From the NCBI RefSeq assembly GCF_001039355.2, contig NW_019773658.1, positions 1 through 49,418 on the forward strand: a stretch of 49,418 nt of DNA, given 5' to 3'. Position numbers and translations under genes: made by a program. The notes below the pieces were generated by a model. It saw only the letters and a program-made list of their open reading frames with translations. It made no database searches and was not told where the DNA came from. This document shows positions 10,669 through 23,544 of the stretch, piece after piece. Position 1 is the stretch's first letter; every line of letters starts with the position of its first letter. The stretch is from Lingula anatina (Eukaryota; Brachiopoda; Lingulata; Lingulida; Lingulidae).

Positions 10669-13339
10669 GACTTCATTGATCTGTTACGTCGTTTCATAAC
10701 AAATATTATCAGAGACAATGACGAGAAAGTGCATACAGTTTTCATAATTTCCTAAAAGTAAGGACCAGCTGTAAAGAACAATGCAGTCTGCATCAAGTAA
10801 ATTCGGACAGTTAAGAGACTACGAAAGGCAGTGGGAAGAAACTGGGGGTTAAAACTGTGAATATATTTATAAGCCCCTTAGTTCACTGACCAGGCGGCGT
10901 TTGGTAATATGTCAACATTTCTTTACGATTTTTATCAGATTAAGTGTGGATCATATCACAATAGCCAAATATTGGTACTTTATGTCAACGCCAGTTAACC
11001 CTTAAGGCTAAATGCACCTGCAACTTGGGCCTATACACTGAATACTGTAGGTGCTGGACGCTGTATTTCACAGGAGCAGTACGTTATCTCACTGAGCCCT
11101 GATAACCCTCCATACTTTATCCGACCACCATACAAACAAGTGGTATGGTAGCAGTTCTAACTATTAAAAGGACAGGGTTATGTTACTTGGGTTAAAACGA
11201 CGACCCTAAGAACAACTGTTAATGTAAATTTACGGCTGCGTCTTTATATAGAGGGTCAACACACCATGCAGGTGGGAAGTGACTTTTGAAGACCCCGTCA
11301 CCATGGTTTCCACTTTCACAAAGCTGCTACCCCCTAGGGTATCACACAGCCGTCATTATTGTTTCCTTTTTTATTTTTGACTTCAGGAATGTGCCAGTTT
11401 TTGTTTGTGTATTTCTCGCTGGCGGTAAGACGTGAACTGAAGGTGCTACGTGTTCTTATGTGACAAAATACAAATCAAAGAAACAAAGTAGTCACTCTTT
11501 AAAAGTTTTATTCGTTTAACTGATTTAACTCTCTCTCTCTCTCTCTCTCTCTCGTGCACATTCACTATATGAGTTTAATGATGGCATCTACCGTTGGGGA
11601 GAATAGATTCCTAGCTTACTGTTCAGGACTGCAGGCCAAATTTCCCAAAGACAGAAAAAGATTTAGTTTTCTGTTACATGAGATTAATCTTCGTGATTAC
11701 CTGCAGTTTCGTTATCATGCCTATAGTAACTTAATGTGAAATTGCATGATACTGAAACCTACGACATCTTTATACTATGCTATAACGAACATTTCATGAT
11801 ACACAGGTATTAAAATAACTCTGAAATTGATTTTTTTATCTTGTGGTCCCATCTTGCCCTTCGCATTATCTCAATGCTCCTGGCAGACTACGCACACGTT
11901 GCCTCAATGCAACAGTTCTTAGGATTTAAAACAAAACGATCAGAACGAATTCCCTGAGGTTTTCAATTATTTTCCACGCGGAAACTCTTGCAAATCATCA
12001 AGCCCCCCTCACCAATTGGCTTATACACAAAACATTTGTTGGAAATTTGCTTTAGATTTTTATAATTCCCATGCACTTTATATAAATGAAGTTTTGTTCT
12101 AGGGTATAGGTAGAATTTTTATGCGTTTACTAGGTTTAACGTTATTAAACGCCTTACTTTCCAAAAGTGAGATAGCAAGACATTAAAAGAAGAATAAAAG
12201 TCCAACTAACGGTCTCTTCAATAATTGATTTTAGATGGATGGCAGCAGGAACTGACCCTATCATTTTATATTTCCTCCATCCCAGTAATTCAACCAACAA
12301 TTGAAGAGATAAGTAGCAAATACAATATATAAGTCGATTGATGCTTGGTCAATTAAGACAGATTTTATTTATGTTAATCTCAAATGATTTTCCTAATCTA
12401 GTTAAATTAATTGACGGTAAAATCAAAATAATAACCCAAATAATTGAGAACAGTACTGTAAACTATGCCGTGACCAAGACTTGGTGATAATCGGTTACAA
12501 TATATTGCTTATAATCAGTTAGATATAACCAAATTGAATTGGTTGCTATGAATTTGATCAGATGTATTAGGATTCTGGCCTCTTTATAGGATCAGTTCCT
12601 GTTGGCATACCCCTAGTACATCTAAAGCCAATAATTTAGGAAACCGTTAGTTGGACTTTTACTCTTCTTCCAATGTCTTCCTTGGGATGTACACACATAA
12701 TAATGCCGACGCTGGAAATCAATATGAGATGAAAAATAAAGCAGATATGACTGAGACACAGAGAGAGGGAAATTGGAGATCAGTTATTTATATCATGTTG
12801 ATCAAAAAATCAAAAAACGTGCCTAAAATCGATTTTTGTTCAAGATACACGTTGAATAACGTTCCACTATTCCCATATCTCTATGTGTTATTCTTCATTC
12901 GCCTAAATGTGGCATTTGAAATAAAAATACTTGAATAGCAAGGTTGATTGACAACCTTTTTTTCGCCACGTTTACACTATAGAAGAACGCAATGCAAAAC
13001 GAGCATAACTAACCCTCGTCCAAACGTCTTACAAAAGTTCTGTATAAAATCAATCAAAATAACAAACCAGAGGCCTTTTTGTGAACAAAATTTGGGTGGA
13101 CAACACGCAGTTTGAGTAGACAGAGACAGGTGTCATCTGCTCCTGAAAATATCATTTGCCTATCTTACTCTGGTCGCGACGACCACGAGAGAATAATACA
13201 CGCTTTGTGTTATGAATTTTAGGATGTGAACATTAATTTGGGGGGACTTAAATTGCCCCCAGTACATCATTTGTCCGAAAAAAACTTAGTATTTTGCATC
13301 TGCGTGGATACTCAGTGATCCATTTCCTGACCCCAATAG
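10669..13339. other. Non-coding stretch
   Basis: AT-rich sequence without a recognisable exon. It contains the (CT)n run at 11529-11553 and ORFs of 61-95 codons (for example 11554-11739 and 12651-12938) of low-complexity or AT-driven composition that I do not support as genes. Confidence 0.45.
11529..11553. repeat. (CT)12 microsatellite
   Basis: Uninterrupted CT run in the intergenic region. Confidence 0.95.
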
Positions 13340-13419
13340 ATGTCCACGGCAGTGATGGCAGTCCGTTCTTCTTTGACGATTTTCTTCAACAAGAGAGATT
13401 CTACCTGACAGTTATTGCG
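13340..13419 (+). CDS. Orphan exon-like segment (26 codons), gene unknown
   Basis: An 80-bp segment is bounded by a polypyrimidine-AG acceptor (CTGACCCCAATAG) and a GTAAGA donor. It has a single open frame, after two leading bases: VHGSDGSPFFFDDFLQQERF followed by YLTVIA. The other two frames contain stops. The composition looks like a real protein and the segment is less AT-rich than its surroundings. No partner exon was recognised on this strand, and the assembly gap begins only 290 bases downstream. It could be one exon of a gene interrupted by the gap, a relic exon, or chance. Confidence 0.3.
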
Positions 13420-13708
13420 GTAAGATATGTGAACGATTGAACTGAACAATGTCATGGGCATACTGGTCCATTCACGGGGTTAACACCTTGATGTTAGGGT
13501 AAGTATTCAGAGTATCGTGATAAAGCTTTGGTCAGTGAAGCGCTGCCAACAACGAGTATCTTTGAAAAAAAGAGCTAAGATGTGCAATTTACTTTGGCAC
13601 ATAAGTTCGTATATCTCATTGCTATTTACTAACTAGTAAGTTACCACCTATTAGAGACCATAATTCTGGTGGTCCGTTTTGCACCTCCCCCCCCCATCCC
13701 CCCCAAAT

Positions 13709-13958
13709 AAAAAAAAAANNNNNNNNNNNNNNNNNNNNNNNNNNNNNNNNNNNNNNNNNNNNNNNNNNNNNNNNNNNNNNNNNNNNNNNNNNNNNNNNNN
13801 NNNNNNNNNNNNNNNNNNNNNNNNNNNNNNNNNNNNNNNNNNNNNNNNNNNNNNNNNNNNNNNNNNNNNNNNNNNNNNNNNNNNNNNNNNNNNNNNNNNN
13901 NNNNNNNNNNNNNNNNNNNNNNNNNNNNNNNNNNNNNNNNNNNNNNNNNNNNNNNNNN
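13709..13958. other. Assembly gap (run of N)
   Basis: About 250 N follow a C-rich and A-rich low-complexity stretch. Gap size may be arbitrary. Confidence 0.99.
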
Positions 13959-16860
13959 AGCCTGTGTGAGTTCTGTAGTCTTCTTTAGCCATCGATTGCC
14001 TTTATTTCCAGATGTCATTCTATCCTTGGGGAAATGCTGTAGTCAGTGTTAGCAATCTCTCGATGAACACACTTAAAAATAGACACACGGCGTGTGTATG
14101 TATTTAGGAGAATAGGGCCTACTCTTGAACTACAAGATAAAACGTGTGCACCGTACCGTATAAAAATACATATGTATATGCCGCGGGCATAAATGCCGAC
14201 AAAAATGTTTCAAAAGTAACATATCCTACATATTTTCTAAGGGTTGATAATTTGTAGGAAAATATTTATTCTACAAAACCATTGAACCCTCCTAAGGTCT
14301 GCTCGTTAGACACGCTGGATGTAATGGTTTTATAATCTGCTCGGCTGACAACAAGAGGTGCGCTTATGGCGTCCCGTTCACGTCTGTTCACAGTTGGCAT
14401 ACCCATCTTGAGGGTCCAGTTTCACAAATTAACTTTTTTGACGAAATTCGGTCGACTTCAGTTCAAGAATTATTCATAGTAGTTAACTTGATTAAAGCTT
14501 GGACATTGTAACGAAAGTTCAATAGTAAAGTTAGTATAGTATTGTCTCACTATGTAGTCAACAGGCGTCAAACTGTTCTATACATACTGCACTATACCGC
14601 ACTGTATTTATATATACCGCGCATAGTTGTACAATCCAACTGCTGTTAGTTGCAAATATTATCAATATAACTTTTAAACATTATCGTTACATCTTTATTT
14701 TCTTGTTATAAAGCCGGTGTCATATTTCATCCATTGGATTCCATAGATTTATCTTGAGTCAATGTAGACCGAAACAGTTCAGCCCAATTTTCGGGCTAAA
14801 ATTCTTTCGTGTAACCAGTGCCAGGTGTCCACCTGTGCCGTACTTAACACAAGCAGTGTGATGAAATCATTGAGCAGAAAATTGCAATTCAGGTAAACGA
14901 TTCATCAGCAGGTCATTAGGTATGATAGTGTTATGATTGGAATGTAAAATTTACCAACATACAGCAACAATAGGTAATGATATTACATATTACCCAAATA
15001 TTTCACTTTCACCATGAATGGGTATCGGGTTGTCACCACTTGTAATTTAACTAGGACAGTGCATGCATGTTGTCTTCCTTTCCGTGTACCTGTGCTTTAT
15101 CTTTCTGTTCTAGCTTTCTCTACACAAGTGATTTCAGCGTGACGCTTATAATAAATGCAATATATTGATTACCAAGAGCGACCCATCAAGAGATCTTGAC
15201 ATTGTTGCGCAGCATGGCAATTCTTAATATTGTATTAGGGAAGGGAAGCTTAATAGAATAGGAGCGGTACAATTTCCCCTACTTCAAGAACCAGGGCCCT
15301 ATACTCTACACCTCTACAGGTGTCATTGAAATTGAAAATTCATTGAAAATTCTAAAATCATAATATTAATGCTATGGAAACTGTAAAAGCTCTTGCAAGT
15401 CGCGTCATACCTAGAGCAGAGATTACATTTGCCACGGACACCGTTCAGTGAAATTGTATACGATTTTCCTAACGATTTTTTGACATCGTTAGGGAAAGAA
15501 AAGCACCAACAATAAGAGCTTACGTATGGATCTTAAACACATATCCTACAATCGTCTTTATTTTATTTATTATTATTATTATTATTTGTAAATAAAAATA
15601 CCGACAATAAGAACATTTACGAAGAACACATGTACAACAGAAGGTAAACTTTGCCGTTACGAGTGCTGATGAAAAAAAACAAAAACATCCTGACACCCCC
15701 AATTATAAAGACAGCAACGATGCTTGGTGACTTTGGCAACGGAGGCCTCTGAAAAATGCTAGGAAAGCAAGTAAAATTGAATTATCAGTACTCGGTGCCA
15801 CGGAGCGACTACGTGTTCATTGCTTGAAGCCAGGGAAAGTGTAAGATGTGCACTGGAATTTACTCCTGGCTGTGCTCTCATTCTTTACTACGTCACAAAA
15901 AGAGAGATACTTCATTTACACGTATTCCACAATCTTATCAAGTTCCATTGCCGATGACTGCCGTCACAATGAATCAAGAGACATACGGTAGTGTGTTTGC
16001 TGTGATTTAAAGCAATTACGATAAACTTCATTCTCAACTATACTAGCTAGGTGACTTGAAGGCACTCATGCACGGAATCCGCTTCCTTTGCACAACTGAA
16101 TAAATGACAAAATTTGAACATTCTACAATTAACATACAATGTGTACAAATACATTCTTTTGGTAAAAGAAAAATTGGCTTGTTTTCTTTCAAAGTACGTT
16201 GCTGCAATAATATCAAAAGTTTCTCAGTAAACAAAATTCAAAGCATCCCAGGATGCTGACCACGAGATATTGATGTTTCTTCAAAATGTGTACCACTGTG
16301 GGATCCAAGCGGAGGGGGAGAGGGTGGGCATGGTATTCCACGAGAACTCAATCATTGACTTATAATCACCAATACCTATGCATGTGCTCTGCACTAGTGT
16401 ATATCATATACACCTTGCTGAATTGTTGTGTATAGATTACTGATATGTATTACAACCGATTTGGACACCCACTGTTTTAGTTGTGTGATTTGAAAGATCC
16501 TGCTCATTTTGTGAATGGTTTGATTTTTATTTGTGTCTTCATTTCAAAGCATGTCAGCTAGTAGTGACAGTCTTCAGTACTAGGTACTCTAATATCTCAA
16601 CTGGCATGATTTTTGAATAGTCAATCTGAAGAATCAACTTGAGGGATTTTTGTGTATGTCAAGTATTGTTTCAAGGTTTTAATGCCTGTATGCTATACAT
16701 GTGCTCAAAATATACTGTTCATGTAACACAAACAGACTGCTTCCAAACTTTTGGGGATTCAAAGACACTCAAAAGACCTCAAAAACGTTATCTTCCAAAA
16801 AATAAAATTATTTCGCTAATGACATTTTAAATCAATAAAACAACAATGTTTTATCAAGTT
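13959..16860. other. Intergenic region right of the gap
   Basis: No supported gene. A TTA-type trinucleotide run lies around 15557-15585. ORFs at 15520-15702 and 16043-16234 (minus) are AT-driven and unsupported. Confidence 0.4.
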
Positions 16861-18285
16861 ATTATAATTATAATTTTTTTACTGAAATAATAAATACATC
16901 ACAAATTTTACAACATAAACATAGAGGATTAAATTTATCTACAATGATATGAAGACTGAATAACAAATTTATCAATTTTAAATAAGCCAAAAACACAGAT
17001 TTCTGAAATTTCTGCCATTTTAAAGTACAATTAAGAGCCCCTGCCTGCATAAATCAAATAAATAGCCTTGTATTATCTAAGAGTCTGCCATGTTATGTTA
17101 AGCCTTCCCCCCAAAACTACAAATGACAATTTATCTAAAGATAATTGCCTTTATATTAAATTAGTAAACAGTTATCTCTGTAAGTAACATTTACATAAGT
17201 AAATTTCCAATTAATGTACTAAGAAAAAAAAAACATCATTTCACAAATTGGCATGTAAAAAAAGCATAAACAATAGTCTCAGCAGCCAAACACTAGAATA
17301 ATGCAACATTCACCAGTTAAGGCAGGACTCTTTTTAAATCCCTTAGCAACAATAAATGAAACAAAAGTAAACATTAAACACAAATCTGGACATTATAACA
17401 TGACAAACCATATAAATACATGCATCATCCTAGACCCAAAACTTGTCATAGGTTCATCTTACAAAAATAAGACAAAGCAGTACATTGTATATTGTTTTGT
17501 GTACTTCATCTTGAGGGATACTTTTGGTAAAACAAAGAAATCCAAAATAACCGTCTATACTTGTCTTGGAATATGTTGCAGAAGTAGGTACAATGTAGCA
17601 CACAAGGACAAGTTAAAGAGTTCTCTTATATCTCTGAAAACTTTATTTTTATTGTTTTTATTTTGATTTCATTGTGCCATTGTGACATGGAATGCAAAGT
17701 TCTGGTACAAAGCACTGGAAACACTGCCAAGAACACTGTAAATTTCTGTAAAATTAGGCTGCAAGTGCACGTCTAAGATTACAATGACCAATTCCCCTTA
17801 TTGCATTTTCACCAAAGTTTAATGATGACTCCCAGCATTTTCTTCTTCATGTGTTTTCTAGATAAATCTAAAAATATACTCAAATACCCACAATGCATTT
17901 TCACATCCATTAACATCAGCAAATATTGTACATCTTTAACAAACTCGTCTAGATGTGGGAAGTACCATATGTTCACTAGGTTTCTGTGTAAGTTTGCCTG
18001 CGTGCACATAATTTGAAAAAAGGTCCAAGGGCCCATTTTCGAGGTATAACAATCTGTCAGCACCATGGTAACAAACCTAGGCCGCGATAGTGAAACCTTT
18101 TCCTCAATGTACCTGTATGTAATGTGTGGTCGATTGCAATCAGTCATTTCCCAGTAATGACAGGAAAAAAAATCTTCAGGCACTTGGTCCTCAATTTCTA
18201 TCATATCCTAGGGTTTACAAAAATGGTGTCATGGTTTGGAAACGAAGTCATATTGGTGCCAGCACCCGGTCTTAATAATGGAGTT
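16861..18285 (-). other. Probable DAAM 3' UTR
   Basis: Sequence downstream (minus strand) of the DAAM stop codon. A poly(A) signal in minus orientation, read as TTTATT on the plus strand, lies at 17642-17647 and would give a ~650-base 3' UTR; later signals are possible. A 131-codon open frame on the minus strand (17809-18204) starts about 80 bases after the stop; see findings. The left border given here is approximate. Confidence 0.4.
17809..18204 (-). other. 131-codon open frame in the DAAM 3' flank
   Basis: An ATG-started frame of 131 codons (MIEIEDQVPEDFFSCHYWEM...) lies 82 bases downstream of the DAAM stop on the same strand. It is long for this AT-rich region but shows no recognised domain. 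It is most likely 3' UTR; an alternative last exon is a weaker possibility. Confidence 0.15.
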
Positions 18286-18554
18286 TTAAGCCACTGACTT
18301 CAGAGTTCCTACCCTCTCTCTTGTGTCTGCGCGGCCTGCACTCGGTCGTCTGCGATTCCTCTTCATTTTTGCTAAGTCTTTGTCAAATACATCCCCAGTT
18401 CTGAGGGCTGAGATGAGGTCATCAAATTCTCCTAAAATAGAGTATTATTATTTATATGATCTGTACTGGTACTAAAACAAAGTTTACAGAGGGTATGACC
18501 TAATCACACACTGAACATGACTGAAAAATTTACAGGTACATGTGCAAGAACAGT

Positions 18555-18608
<54 letters not shown>

Positions 18609-18984
18609 GATAAATGTTGGCTTCTATACACAAGTTCCTTTTACACTTTTTGGTGACTCTTATTGTCATTAAAATTAAAAAAAATTTTAAATATTTTATA
18701 TCAAAATTCAACAAAAAAATCTCACATTGTTAGCTGCAGAACAATGATAAGATCACACATTACTAATAAGCAAAAGAAATCAATTTGTATTAGATAAAAA
18801 GTCTGACGGTTATTTTGGGTTCCTCATACTACACACATAAAAGTCGTCTTTATCACATCATTATATTTGACAAACTTGTTTTGTGTAGGAATACATGTTT
18901 CGTCATCATACCTTCTCCCTTTTCATCATTTCTTCTATCAGAGGGTCTTCTGGTTGCTTTTTGTCTCTCTCTTTCAGCTCTCAT
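18286..18984 (-). CDS. DAAM: DAAM C-terminal tail with DAD
   Basis: Exon 18912-18984 encodes [20 protein letters not shown] then EKGEG. Exon 18286-18431 encodes [20 protein letters not shown], then [20 protein letters not shown], ending GTLKSVA and TAA. The amphipathic [10 protein letters not shown] helix followed by a basic cluster is the diaphanous autoregulatory domain, which binds FH3 to hold the formin inactive. Confidence 0.94.
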
Positions 18985-21900
18985 CTACAAACATAATTAT
19001 ACATATTGAAACTGATATAAAATCTATCATCCTGAAGGATAAGCGATGGGCATTTTTAAATGTTACTTTATCACTGCACAAAGAAATGTTGTATATTTGC
19101 ACAAAGAAACACCATTCTTGTCATTAAAAAAAAATAACCCACAATAGTACACAGGTTTTACATGGTCAACATTCAAAAACATAGTACTGGCAGATTTTAT
19201 TCTTCAACCTGATGAATTCTTCTTAAAGCCATACTTTACATGATACACATAGATTAAATCAAAGTACACCCTGCTGATATTAAATACAGTCATGGGTCAC
19301 AGAAAGTAAGTGAATAAAATACGGTTCAGATCAACAAAATGAGAAAGTCCTCACCTGTGCATCAATTTTAGCCCTTCTTTCTTCTTCCTCCCTCTGCCTC
19401 CTAAACTTCTCATTTTCTTGCCTGGCCTCAGCAAAGGATGTCAAAAAAGCATCTACTGTACCAAAGAATTCCTCAGGCTGACTGTTTTTTGGGTCGTCAC
19501 CAAATAATCTCGTTGCCTGGTCATACTGGAATTCATATCACAGATTGAAAGAATTTAAAAGCATTTATGGTATTAATTTATTGTGACAGTAATGTCTTTA
19601 TGGAGATATTGTCTTTAATGATCTGTATCTAGTCACCACACATACATGTAACTGCATGAAATGTATCCATATAGAGATTGTTCAATTAATTGATTTTAAA
19701 CTGATAATTTATCCACAATTTTAGATTTCTAAAGATGTTCACAGATATCTCATGGGACTTAACTTTTCCCTTTGTATGATAATTATCAGCAATGTGTCAA
19801 AATTGGGGTTAAGCCTTCGTAAACTTTTTGAAGCAACATTATGATAAAAAACCACCAATACCACAAAACCAAGCCACCTCACTGACCTTCTGCCTCATCT
19901 CACTGACTAGATCATCCAACTCAGAATAATTGTATGCTGCCACCGTGATAAAGTCTGACATAACAGAGACAAATTTGTCATCTGGCTCTAGCTGTCTGTG
20001 CCTGTGAAATTCTATTTCCTGGGAATGGAAAATATTATTTGTAGACTTATTGGTCCAAGTATGCTGGGTTTTCTTAAAATTTTTCTTACACAAATGTTGT
20101 TTATTCAAAACATACAAGTAATCTTACAAAAACCTCAGTTTTACTCTGTGAAACAAAGGCTAATGCACTGATGTAAAACTAATAGTTTTAGCTAATGGAT
20201 TGTTATGGAATAAATAATTTCAATTGAATTCCATTTCAATTCAATCTCCCCATACCTTTTCAATTTCTTTAAGTCCACTTTTAAGAATCTGTATATCTTT
20301 CTCCAGTTCTGGCATACTGCAAGAAAGAGAACAATAATGCTCGATAAAGCATACTAAATTTTAACATTTTTGTTAATGATCATACAGACAATCTAATATG
20401 AAAAGAAAAAGAATCATGAAAAATCACCGTATAATTTTGCAGAAAGAGCACTAATCTTTTTCATTAATGTTTGTGAATTCTGTAAACTTATTATTAAGCA
20501 ATTTTAATAGTATCTAATAAAACTATTTGTAAATAAATTATATTCTCATCCAAACATTTTAATCAGAAAAAAACAATATCCAATATAATTCACTTACTGT
20601 ACTTTTGCTGCCAAACGCACATCAATAATGTCCTCATGGATTCTCAATAAATCTGGGAACTGAAAGGAAGAAAACAGTTTTGTATCAGTCTGTACCAACT
20701 GATATCTTGGTGAAATTGCACATGTGAAGAACCATTTCTTAGGATATAGCAAATTTTGGGAAATTCAGACCATGGACATTATGGCTTTCAGAGGTTGCTG
20801 GATATTGGCTCTATTATCAACATGCTTCTGCTGTTTTCATGAATCTCTGGGGGCTGCATGGACAGCCACGAGGACTTGGTGATGTCCTTTTATATCTATG
20901 AAGTGGAACACATGTATGGTTATTACATGCATGCATATCTTGGAAACTTTCAAATTCTTCTCACCCTTTTCAATAATATATCTCAATGAGTTAAAATGAC
21001 TAAAATCAACATCATTATTATTCATAGAGCTGATGATTTCATATTCTTTCAACTATTCAAAAACATATCGGGAAATTCAACCAAAATTTCTCTTTTCAAA
21101 ACTTACCCTTTTTTCTATAACTTCTAAAAGGTAGTGTAACAGGGTAAGATTCCTATTAATACTGGACTTTGTGTCAATGATTTTGTTGAGACTAGAAAGT
21201 TTAAAGCCGTAAGCATTGCCGCGCTGGCCTGGGTTCATGTAGTTGCCATAAGCCAAGACCAACTCTAAAAACTTCCGCAGACGTGGGCTTTTTATCATCT
21301 CTTTTGATGCTTGTAAAACAGCTGGAATAAAAGAAGAAAAAATTCAATGAAGAAAAAATCTCAGTAATATTGTATTCTATTATCATAAAAGAAACATAAG
21401 GGAAAAAATAAATCATACTATTAAAATGAAATCCCCATAGTTTGGCCCCTCCTTTAACACACATTCTATCTATCCTTCACTACAAAATATATAACTACCT
21501 TCCACTTTTGGCCGAGCATCAACCATCCTTTCTGTAAACTTCTTTTTATAGTGCAATGCTTTTAACCTTTGTTCATAATGTGGAATTCTGAAATATCGCA
21601 AAAGTATACTTGTCATGACACAACACTTTTATAAGTATANAAGCTCTTAAAACAGTTCATGCAAGTTAAATTGTGCACAAAGGTATTAACTCTATAAAGC
21701 TAAATGTTTGGAAATGGATGTACTTAAAAATCAATATTTTCTTGCTCCAGTTTCAGCTCTAGCTTTGACTCCCATTCCATATCTGATGTTGTCCATAGCC
21801 TTAGATGTCTGTACATCAAAACAAGATGTGTCTCTTTACACAGACACATGATATATTCTTGAAAAAGAAATATTGGATTTTAAACACTCCTAGTTTTAGG

Positions 21901-23302
21901 AAAGGGTCTTACTTGCTCATTTCATACAGGAATCTGTCAGCTCTTGCCATCTCCTCCAGGTGGTGCTCATGTTCCCCTAACATCTGCGTCTCCTCAGGAG
22001 TGGGACAAAACTTCAGCAGCTGATAAAGCAACAGAAATGTTATTCACTGAATTTATCATTGTTCTGGTTCAAAGCTGGCTTAAATCATTCAGCTATTTGA
22101 CTAAAAGAAATTTCGTCCCTGAGTGAGCCCAGTATTGATTATATTGGCTAAGGGTATAAAAAAAGTTCCAATTTTTCAAGACCTCCTCGACCTGCTTACC
22201 TGCTCACACATGTCCTTGGGCAGTTCCTCGTTAGAGTCCATACTCATGATACAGTCTCGGACCTCACTATTGGTCATCTTAATCCTGGACAACAAAATAG
22301 TACAGTTCTGCGCACGGCGGCCATCAATCACTGACAATTCTTTGGATTTGTTTTGTCTGTTCATGGTGCTCATGATTTCGCCGTTCTCCTCACCTCCATT
22401 TTGTTGGTGCTGGTAGGCTGAGAATGTCTTGTCAAATTCGTCCAGGTCCAGCATCTTGTATAACTACAGGAAAGAAGGGTAAAAATTTAATAATGCTGTA
22501 CTGGAAGAGCATATTTCCGATGACATTGAACATATTTATCCCCAACATATTTTTCTTAATTTCACAATGTAAAATTCTGTTTTAGGAAAAAAACAATTCT
22601 TGGAGTTTGATAGTGTGGAAAGTCTTGTCAGGTGAAGCCAATTTATTCTATTAAACTTAGTACTTAAACTTGTGTCTTACTTGAAGAAAACAATTATATT
22701 GCCATTTATGAATTACAGTGTACATGAAGTGCATTAAAAATACTTGAGGTATAAATATATTATTTTCTTAAATAATGCATTGTATGACTTACTTTGGTAT
22801 CATCAATATCATTCCATACTGTACCAGCAAGTTTCACCTACAAAAAGTTATAAGACAATGTACAACTGTCGTACTACTACTGAACATAACACAAATACTA
22901 ACAATAATAATACTGCTGCTCTTTTTTATCAAAGCAAGGAACAAGCATGATTATTGAAGACAAAAAAAAATCACAGCATAAAAACTGAATTAAAACCAAA
23001 TAACTGTCTTAATGCTTTCCAATAAAGTATTTAAAGACCTTTCCATGTTGTTTATTATCTGACAACAGTCACTCTATTAAGTAACAATGGAATATTTAAA
23101 GATCGACGCTTACCTCTGGAAGTTTGGACCAATTAAAAGATTTGAGAGGATTGGATGATTTTGGAATGTCTTTCTTCCTGACTGCCTTCCCTGGAGTAAG
23201 AGGTGGAGCACCTGGAACATGCCATAGTGGAAATAATGACTAACTGTTTGATAAATACTGGGCATATTTTTGTATTTTTATCATTATATTGGTTTAAAAC
23301 AC

Positions 23303-23355
<53 letters not shown>

Positions 23356-23513
23356 CCATCTCCAGTAGAAACAAACCATCTTAAATCAATAAAAAGATCA
23401 AATATTAAATTTATGCAGGCAAATATATGGCACATATGCACACGCACACGCACACACACACACACACTGACTAACCTGGAGGTGGTGGTGGAGGCGGGGG
23501 GCCTCCTGGTCCT

Positions 23514-23544
<31 letters not shown>

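Noticed and set aside
18484-18714. Minus-strand ORF with a long poly-leucine run
   Set aside because: Produced by the TAA trinucleotide repeat in the last DAAM intron.
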